From an uncultured Collinsella sp. (GTDB lineage Bacteria; Actinomycetota; Coriobacteriia; Coriobacteriales; Coriobacteriaceae), in contig UQZC01000048.1 of the NCBI GenBank assembly GCA_900545505.1, forward strand, positions 1 through 9,238: 9,238 bases of DNA, in the 5' to 3' direction. The notes under the pieces are model-generated. The model had not been told where the DNA came from and made no database searches. It saw nothing but the letters and a program-made list of their open reading frames with translations. A program made the translations under genes and the position numbers. Below are positions 1 through 3,938 of the stretch, piece by piece. Position 1 is the first letter of the stretch. The number at the start of each line of letters is the position of its first letter.

Positions 1-2
1 GC

Positions 3-1214
3 GATGCCGTTGCAGGCGCGCAGCCGACTGCCAGTGCTGCCACCGAGCCCGCCCGCGACGCCCGTCGCGACGAGCTGACGCACGTGGACGCCAAGGGCGA
101 GGTGCGCATGGTCGACGTGTCCGGCAAGGCCGAGACTCATCGCATCGCCATCGCCGAGGGCACCATCCTCATGCACCCCGAGACACAGGCCATGGTGCTG
201 CAAGACCGCGCCAAAAAGGGCGACGTGCTTGCCTGCGCGCGCGTGGCAGGCATCATGGCCATCAAACGCACGAGCGACATCATTCCCATGTGCCATCCGT
301 TGCTCATTACCAAGAGCAAGTGCGACATTGCGCCCATCGCTCCGGCGGGGACGCCGACCGAGGACGTGCCCGAGGGCTGGGCGCCGGCGCGCACAGACGG
401 GCAGGTTGGCTTTCACGTACTGGTTACGGCCGGCGTGACGGGCAAGACGGGTATTGAGATGGAGGCGTTGACCGGCGCGAGTGCCGCGTGTCTGACCATC
501 TATGACATGTGCAAGGCCGTCGATCGCGGCATGGAGATCGTCGACGTGCGCCTGCTGCACAAGGAGGGCGGCCGCTCGGGCGTGTGGGATCGCGCAGAGC
601 GTCAGGCCGCTGCTGTTGAGGCCGTGGCCGCTGACGGTGTCGCGCCCGCGAGCGCACCCGTCGCCGTCGCACCCGCAGCTCCGACACGGGCCGTCCCCGC
701 GATCGCGTTTATCGGCTACCAGAACTCGGGAAAGACCACGCTCGTCGAGAAGGTCATTGCCGAGCTCACCCGCCGCGGTCTGCGCGTGGGCTCGCTCAAG
801 CATCATGGGCATCACGGCTTTGATATCGATGTGCCCGCCAAGGACACCTGGCGCCATCACCAGGCCGGATCCAAGCACGTGGGCCTCATCTGCGCCACGC
901 GCTGGGCGGAGTACGCCGACACACGCGAGGAGGACGAGATGCCCGCGCGCGAGCTGCTGTCGCGCTACAACGATGTCGACGTGGTGATCATCGAGGGCTA
1001 CAAGACCGAGGGCTTCGACAACATCGTGGTCGCGCGCTCCGGTGTCGACCGTCTGCGCGGCAAGAGCTCGCTCGACCTGGTCGACGGTCACACGCTGGCC
1101 CTTGCCTGCAACGAGGCCCTGGCGCGTCAGGCCTTCGACGCCGGCTTTGCGACCCGAGCCATCAACATCAACGACGCCCGAGCCATCTGCGATCTCATCC
1201 AAGACCATCTTTAA
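3..1214 (+). CDS. moaC: MoaC-MobB fusion protein, molybdenum cofactor biosynthesis (5' end outside window)
   Basis: Two cofactor enzymes in one chain. The MoaC part (about 75-590) belongs to the family that converts 3',8-cyclo-GTP to cyclic pyranopterin monophosphate. It shows the typical ELTHVDAKG start, the MCHPLL segment (288-305) and YDMCKAVD (501-524), whose Asp and Lys match the family's catalytic pair, then EGGRSG. An Ala/Pro-rich linker (about 595-700) leads to a MobB part with Walker A loop GYQNSGKTT (714-740), KHHGHHGFDIDVPAKD and VIIEGYK. MobB is a GTP-binding adaptor that assists guanylation of molybdopterin. A GTG at 84 is possible but has no good ribosome binding site, lies inside the MoaC N-terminus, and the frame stays open through position 3 with Ala/Thr-rich sequence. 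I therefore treat the gene as partial, perhaps with a further N-terminal domain upstream. The stop is TAA at 1212-1214. Confidence 0.9.
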   Translation, partial: DAVAGAQPTASAATEPARDARRDELTHVDAKGEVRMVDVSGKAETHRIAIAEGTILMHPETQAMVLQDRAKKGDVLACARVAGIMAIKRTSDIIPMCHPLLITKSKCDIAPIAPAGTPTEDVPEGWAPARTDGQVGFHVLVTAGVTGKTGIEMEALTGASAACLTIYDMCKAVDRGMEIVDVRLLHKEGGRSGVWDRAERQAAAVEAVAADGVAPASAPVAVAPAAPTRAVPAIAFIGYQNSGKTTLVEKVIAELTRRGLRVGSLKHHGHHGFDIDVPAKDTWRHHQAGSKHVGLICATRWAEYADTREEDEMPARELLSRYNDVDVVIIEGYKTEGFDNIVVARSGVDRLRGKSSLDLVDGHTLALACNEALARQAFDAGFATRAININDARAICDLIQDHL

Positions 1215-1268
1215 GGCTCGACGCTGCGCCGGCCCCAAGCACCCCATCTCGCCCCTCAAGCCGTCGCT

Positions 1269-1286
1269 CGCGTACCAAAGTACGCG
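1269..1286 (+). terminator. Small hairpin downstream of moaC-mobB
   Basis: Arms CGCGTAC (1269-1275) and GTACGCG (1280-1286) pair perfectly around a CAAA loop, 55 bases after the moaC-mobB stop. No T-run follows, so it is not a classical intrinsic terminator. It may be a 3'-end stabilising hairpin or a Rho-assisted end. Confidence 0.35.
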
Positions 1287-1338
1287 TCGCTCCTCTTTCG
1301 GGGCGCACACTGCAGTACTGTTGGGAATCGATCATCTG

Positions 1339-1369
1339 CTGCCAAAAAGGGACAGGTTTATTTTGGCAG
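1339..1369. repeat. REP-like palindrome, copy A
   Basis: CTGCCAAAA (1339-1347) pairs perfectly with TTTTGGCAG (1361-1369). The interior contains AAAGGGACAG, which matches the AAAGG(G)nCAG core of the other three hairpins in this window. This kind of short palindrome resembles REP elements mobilised by TnpA-REP transposases; that link is inferred, as no transposase lies in the window. Confidence 0.55.
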
Positions 1370-1393
1370 GTTTTATCTGGGCAAACGTCATTT

Positions 1394-1427
1394 CCACCAC
1401 AAAGGGGCCAGTGCACCTTTGTGATGG
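1394..1427. repeat. REP-like palindrome, copy B
   Basis: CCACCACAAAGG (1394-1405) pairs with CCTTTGTGATGG (1416-1427) with one mismatch, around a 10-base loop holding the GGCCAG core. It is nearly the same sequence as copy C 149 bases downstream and as copy D after the HAD gene. Confidence 0.65.
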
Positions 1428-1507
1428 TTTTTGCTTTGCAGTAAAAACCATCACAACATTCGTTGAAAATCGCGATTTTGACGAAAAGCGTCGAATGTTG
1501 TGATGGT
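1421..1507. repeat. Interleaved inverted repeats with competing pairings
   Basis: GTGATGGTTTTT (1421-1432) pairs perfectly with AAAAACCATCAC (1443-1454). The same 3' arm also belongs to a second perfect 16-bp pairing: 1447-1462 with 1492-1507. The loop of the second structure contains the 14-bp palindrome AAAATCGCGATTTT (1466-1479). The two large hairpins share bases 1447-1454 and cannot form together. The layout recalls an attenuator, but could equally be stacked insertions of palindromic repeats. Confidence 0.6.
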
Positions 1508-1517
1508 TTGCGCTCCA

Positions 1518-1543
1518 GGCCGGGACACCCTTCGGGTCCGGCC
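1518..1543. repeat. GC-rich hairpin with CTTCGG loop
   Basis: The segment from GGCCGG (1518-1523) to CCGGCC (1538-1543) folds on itself with small bulges around a CCCTTCGGG tip, containing the very stable UUCG tetraloop motif. It directly abuts REP-like copy C and may be part of the same composite repeat. Confidence 0.5.
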
Positions 1544-1573
1544 ACCACAAAGGGGCCAGACGCCTTTGTGGTG
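1543..1573. repeat. REP-like palindrome, copy C
   Basis: CACCACAAAGG (1543-1553) pairs perfectly over 11 bp with CCTTTGTGGTG (1563-1573), around the loop GGCCAGACG. It has the same core and arms as copies B and D. Confidence 0.65.
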
Positions 1574-1661
1574 ATCGGGTCCCAACGGTCTGCGCCTTGG
1601 TATACCATGTACGCCGTTCACGAATACACCCCACACCGCCGCACAACCCAGAAAGGCCCCC

Positions 1662-2483
1662 ATGGACATCACCTTCAGCCACATCAAAGCCGTGTTCTGC
1701 GATATCGACGGCACGCTGCTCACGAGCCAGCACACGGTGTCCCCGCGCACCGTGGCGGCGATCCGCGCCCTGCGCGAGCGCGGTGTGCTCTTTGGCCTGT
1801 GCACCGGGCGCGACGCCCACGCGACCGAGGCCATGTACGAGCTCTGGGGCATCGAAGGCCTGGTGGACGTGCTCGTGGGCTGCGGTGGCGCCGAGGTCAT
1901 CGACCGCGCGCACGACATCAACGAGCTGAGCTATCCGCTGCCGGGCGATGCCATCGCGCGCATCTGCGAGCACATGGCGGACCTTCCGGCAACGCCCGTC
2001 TGCCCCCGAGACGGCGTGTTCTACGTGCCCGAGAGCAACGCGTGCGTCGAGCACCTGTCGCGCGTCGACGGTGTGCCCTACCAGGTGGTTGATTTTGCCG
2101 AGTTTTTGCGCGAGCCGCAGCCCAAGGTGATGTTTACCATGGCGCCCGAGGTAATGCCGCGGGTGATCGAGCGGGCGTCGACGTTTGCCGATAACACCGT
2201 TAAGGCGGCGGCTCTGCAAACCACGCAGCGACTCTACGAATTCATGGATCCGCGCGTGTCCAAGACGCGCGGCCTTGTGCGCGTGGCGGAGCTCAACGAC
2301 ATGGAGCTCCAGAACATCTGCGTGTTTGGCGATGCCGACAACGATACCTGCATGGTGGCCGACGCCGGCGTGGGCGTGGCCATGGCAAACGGCAGCGACG
2401 CCACCCGTGCCGCCGCCGATTTTGTAACCGCGAGCAACGACAAAGACGGCATCGCGATCTTTATCGAGGAGCATCTGCTGTAG
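1662..2483 (+). CDS. Cof-type HAD-IIB family hydrolase (phosphatase)
   Basis: A 273-residue cytoplasmic phosphatase of the haloacid dehalogenase superfamily, Cof/YidA-like subgroup with a C2B cap. Motif I is DIDGTLL (Asp14 nucleophile, Asp16 acid/base). Motif II is the CTGRD segment (Thr48). Motif III is the lysine of VSKTRG (Lys201). Motif IV is GDADND (223-228), which binds magnesium with motif I. The cap lies between motifs II and III, and the C-terminus GVAMANGSDATRAAAD is typical. Relatives hydrolyse sugar phosphates, pyridoxal phosphate or flavin phosphates; the substrate cannot be told from sequence. The ATG at 1662 is supported by AGAAAGG at 1650-1656. The gene stands alone between repeat-rich spacers. 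The long open frame on the opposite strand is a GC-driven shadow. Confidence 0.92.
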   Translation: MDITFSHIKAVFCDIDGTLLTSQHTVSPRTVAAIRALRERGVLFGLCTGRDAHATEAMYELWGIEGLVDVLVGCGGAEVIDRAHDINELSYPLPGDAIARICEHMADLPATPVCPRDGVFYVPESNACVEHLSRVDGVPYQVVDFAEFLREPQPKVMFTMAPEVMPRVIERASTFADNTVKAAALQTTQRLYEFMDPRVSKTRGLVRVAELNDMELQNICVFGDADNDTCMVADAGVGVAMANGSDATRAAADFVTASNDKDGIAIFIEEHLL

Positions 2484-2496
2484 CGCTGGGGCAGAA

Positions 2497-2529
2497 CCAC
2501 CGCAAAGGGGGCAGGCACCTTTGTGGTGG
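2497..2529. repeat. REP-like palindrome, copy D, after the HAD gene
   Basis: CCACCGCAAAGG (2497-2508) pairs with CCTTTGTGGTGG (2518-2529), 12 bp with a single G-U pair, around GGGCAGGCA. It starts 13 bases after the HAD stop codon. It may act as a 3'-end hairpin for the HAD transcript, but there is no following T-run. Confidence 0.6.
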
Positions 2530-2607
2530 CCTCAGGCGATTTGGGCGAATTGATACCTAAAATCTGCGCGCAAATTCAGATATGGTTGTCTGAACATTAC
2601 GCTTCTA

Positions 2608-2647
2608 ACTACCGATGGGTTAAAGATATTCCCATCAATTTGGTAGT
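2608..2647. repeat. Interrupted inverted repeat upstream of the pilus operon
   Basis: ACTACC (2608-2613) pairs with GGTAGT (2642-2647), and GATGGG (2614-2619) pairs with CCCATC (2631-2636), leaving an 11-base loop and a 5-base one-sided bulge. It is either an operator-like site or an RNA hairpin ending upstream transcription. No regulator can be assigned. Confidence 0.45.
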
Positions 2648-2670
2648 CTATTCCTCCCGTTTAACGACCT

Positions 2671-2700
2671 ACCGTTCACGGTCGATTTTCGACCGTTCAC
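2671..2700 (+). promoter_or_regulatory. Candidate LytTR-family regulator binding site (two 9-bp direct repeats)
   Basis: ACCGTTCAC occurs identically at 2671-2679 and 2692-2700 with a 12-base spacer, a 21-bp period of two helical turns. LytTR-domain response regulators (AgrA, ComE, VirR types) bind paired 9-bp repeats of this form, roughly (T/A)(A/C)(C/A)GTTN(A/G)(T/G), with a 12-13 bp spacer. Eight of nine positions fit. The spacer plus flanks also form a perfect palindrome: ACGGTCGA (2678-2685), TTT, TCGACCGT (2689-2696). The site lies 26 bp upstream of a candidate -35 element, so it would suit an activator of the pilus operon. The regulator gene is not in the window. Confidence 0.55.
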
Positions 2701-2725
2701 AGGACGCATGCTCTTGAGCAAAATG

Positions 2726-2752
2726 TTGTGCAAATAAATAAAATGCTATTAA
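2726..2752 (+). promoter_or_regulatory. Candidate promoter P1 (extended -10)
   Basis: TTGTGC (2726-2731) could be a weak -35 and TGCTATTAA (2744-2752) an extended -10 with TATTAA at 2747-2752. The spacer is a short 15 bp, as is seen at activator-dependent promoters. It sits just downstream of the LytTR-like repeats. The surrounding AT-richness makes chance matches likely. Confidence 0.3.
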
Positions 2753-2869
2753 AAAACTGATAACTAACTTAATTACCAGTAGAAACAGTTATTTTATAGC
2801 GAATAAACGAAAGCAAATCTGAGTAAATGTCAAGAGAATTGAGAGCTGGCTACAAAAATGTCGGTTTTG

Positions 2870-2899
2870 TTGCTCGAATGTTTAAACAATAGTTACAAT
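2870..2899 (+). promoter_or_regulatory. Candidate promoter P2
   Basis: TTGCTC (2870-2875) and TACAAT (2894-2899) are separated by 18 bp. TACAAT is a good -10 match. A start near 2906 would give a leader of roughly 80 bases before the first pilus-operon ATG. GTTTAAAC (2880-2887) is a palindrome within the spacer. Confidence 0.4.
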
Positions 2900-2914
2900 A
2901 GTATTACTACGCGA

Positions 2915-2933
2915 GCGCAATTACAGATTGCGC
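2915..2933 (+). other. Leader hairpin
   Basis: GCGCAAT (2915-2921) pairs perfectly with ATTGCGC (2927-2933) around TACAG. It would lie near the 5' end of an mRNA started at P2, a position where hairpins often protect transcripts from decay. Confidence 0.45.
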
Positions 2934-2960
2934 AGATACGTTTGATAGTGAAAGAGCAAG

Positions 2961-2990
2961 ATCGCGGTCTCTTGGGGAGGAGACATCGAT
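2961..2990 (+). promoter_or_regulatory. Strong ribosome binding site inside a possible sequestering hairpin
   Basis: GGGAGGAG at 2975-2982, six bases before the ATG at 2989, is a near-perfect Shine-Dalgarno sequence. GTCTC (2967-2971) can pair with GAGAC (2980-2984), and ATCG (2961-2964) with CGAT (2987-2990), a fold that would bury part of the Shine-Dalgarno and the AT of the start codon. The stems are short, so any control would be modest. Confidence 0.45.
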
Positions 2991-3177
2991 GAAAGCGAAT
3001 TCAGAAAAAACTAAGCAGAGTAAAAAAGCGACGCGCCGCGTACTGGCAGGCGTTTTGTGCGGAGCCTCCGTTTTGAGCCTGGTACTGTCGCTCGTCATGC
3101 CTCCGATCTCGCAGGCCATTGCAAACGACGTCCAGACAGTTTCTACCGAGGAAACTGTAATGGGGTGCTCAAAGTGA
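2989..3177 (+). CDS. Small exported peptide, first gene of the pilus operon
   Basis: A 62-residue product, not matched to a named family. Residues 1-17 are strongly basic (KKATRR at 12-17), residues 18-39 are hydrophobic, and an AIA motif at 43-45 gives a likely signal peptidase I site. The mature part would be only 17 residues, from NDVQT to MGCSK. The strongest ribosome binding site in the operon precedes it, so it is probably well translated. Its TGA (3175-3177) overlaps the GTG start of the tip pilin (3174) by four bases, which suggests translational coupling. It could be a leader whose translation opens the next start, a secreted signalling peptide, or the N-terminal remnant of an earlier pilin gene. 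The Cys24 context (GVLC) does not fit a lipobox. Confidence 0.6.
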   Translation: MKANSEKTKQSKKATRRVLAGVLCGASVLSLVLSLVMPPISQAIANDVQTVSTEETVMGCSK

Positions 3178-3938
3178 AGAAGTTCGCCGCATGTAGCTTT
3201 ATGGCAACTGTTCTCGTAGTGAGCACTCTGTTGTCGCCGTTTAGCGCGGTCTCCACCGCAAGCGCGGAAGATGCTGGACTCCTCACTCCGGGCATTCACA
3301 AGCCAACTTCCATCGGCATCGGTACGAATATCGATGTCTCTACCCCCGATACCGGCGTGGCCACCTACGTCGGCCGCGACATGTATATCGGTGGTAAGCC
3401 GAGCGACACTAGAACTCTTGATGCGGGTAACGCTCCCACCGGTTCATATGCCGCTGAGGCGGAGGGCCTTACCGTGGTCCGTGGCAAGCTTGCCATGAAT
3501 CCTATCAAGGCGAGTTGGAGCGGCGATGGCTTCCGTTTCGGCACCGTTGGTTTTGGTTCTCAGTTTCGTCCTGTCGACCGTAGTACAGTGCTTGCGGTCG
3601 CCGGTATAAACAGCTCGATTCAGAACATGAACACCGGTCTGGGAACGACCTCAGATACTGCGACGGTTGGTGCTTGGACCAGGGGTGCCTGGGTCGGCAA
3701 GTCGAAAGAGGATACCGGCTATGACTACACCGCGCAGATCGCCGGTCCCATTACCTATTGGAATCCTGGCAACAATTGGAATGCTGACAACAAGCGCCAG
3801 TCTGTGGTGAAGAAGCAGGGCAGCTACTATGAAGGGAAAAATGCGGACGAAAGTTCGCTGTTCAAACAAGACGTCAAACAAGACGACATCCTCAAGATCA
3901 ACGGTAAGGATTACACCAATTTCCTGATTCCGAAGTAA
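3174..3938 (+). CDS. Pilus tip/adhesin pilin, N-terminal fragment (ends at a frameshift)
   Basis: 254 residues up to the TAA at 3936-3938. I choose the GTG at 3174 because it begins a textbook signal peptide: KK at 2-3, a hydrophobic core at about 9-23, and ASA at 29-31 before EDAG. The start overlaps the upstream stop (GTGA), and GGGG lies at 3162-3165. An earlier in-frame ATG at 3057 would place charged residues ahead of the signal and has no ribosome binding site. The exported part has repeated glycine-rich strands such as YVGRDMYIGG, consistent with the start of a choice-of-anchor-A-like beta domain that continues in the next frame. On its own the fragment has no LPXTG signal and would be released from the cell rather than anchored. 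The protein reads naturally across the shift, so this was one gene with the following fragment (about 1020 residues). Confidence 0.75.
   Translation: MKKFAACSFMATVLVVSTLLSPFSAVSTASAEDAGLLTPGIHKPTSIGIGTNIDVSTPDTGVATYVGRDMYIGGKPSDTRTLDAGNAPTGSYAAEAEGLTVVRGKLAMNPIKASWSGDGFRFGTVGFGSQFRPVDRSTVLAVAGINSSIQNMNTGLGTTSDTATVGAWTRGAWVGKSKEDTGYDYTAQIAGPITYWNPGNNWNADNKRQSVVKKQGSYYEGKNADESSLFKQDVKQDDILKINGKDYTNFLIPK
3908..3938 (+). other. Frameshift zone splitting the tip pilin gene (-1)
   Basis: The upstream frame stops at TAA 3936-3938, while the downstream frame is open from 3908, just after a TAA at 3905-3907. Joining the frames at 3935 reads LIPK then VKAKIS, a smooth continuation. Restoring one base near 3935 (for example a second G) would give a single ORF of 1020 codons. 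No XXXYYYZ slippery heptamer in the right frame and no long homopolymer is present, which favours a one-base deletion or sequence error over programmed frameshifting. Confidence 0.8.

Larger units (their letters stand above)
1215..1661. other. Gene-free, palindrome-rich intergenic region
   Basis: About 450 bases separate moaC-mobB from the HAD gene. No ORF here has a credible start, ribosome binding site or protein-like composition. Most of the stretch is inverted repeats, listed separately: a 7-bp hairpin just after the cofactor gene, three REP-like hairpins, and a set of interleaved palindromes around 1421-1507. No convincing promoter for the HAD gene was found. A TATACC at 1601-1606 could serve as a -10, but there is no matching -35. 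Confidence 0.7.
2530..2988 (+). other. AT-rich upstream region of the pilus operon
   Basis: This is the untranslated region between the HAD unit and the first pilus-operon start codon. Its base composition falls sharply, becoming AT-rich between about 2700 and 2910, in contrast with the GC-rich genes on both sides. It contains an inverted repeat, a LytTR-like direct-repeat pair, two candidate promoters and leader hairpins, each listed separately. A 64-codon open stretch (2523-2717) has no ribosome binding site or protein-like features and is not called. Confidence 0.7.

Noticed and set aside
1394..1573. CRISPR array
   Set aside because: The repeated units are palindromes of unequal spacing, only a few copies exist, and there is no spacer-repeat periodicity or cas gene.
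1332..2474. 380-codon open frame on the minus strand opposite the HAD gene
   Set aside because: It mirrors the well-supported HAD gene on the plus strand, is His/Ala/Arg-rich with no recognisable motif, and is an expected shadow in GC-rich DNA.
3036..3066. Lipoprotein signal at Cys24 of the small exported peptide
   Set aside because: The residue before the cysteine is Leu, not Gly, Ala or Ser, so the lipobox rule is not met; a signal peptidase I site fits better.
3057..3173. ATG at 3057 as the start of the tip pilin
   Set aside because: It would add 39 non-signal-like residues before an excellent signal peptide, has no ribosome binding site, and lies inside the 62-residue gene.
3905..3938. 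Programmed -1 ribosomal frameshifting
   Set aside because: The codons before the stop (CTG ATT CCG AAG) give no slippery heptamer and I saw no strong pseudoknot-like stem directly downstream.
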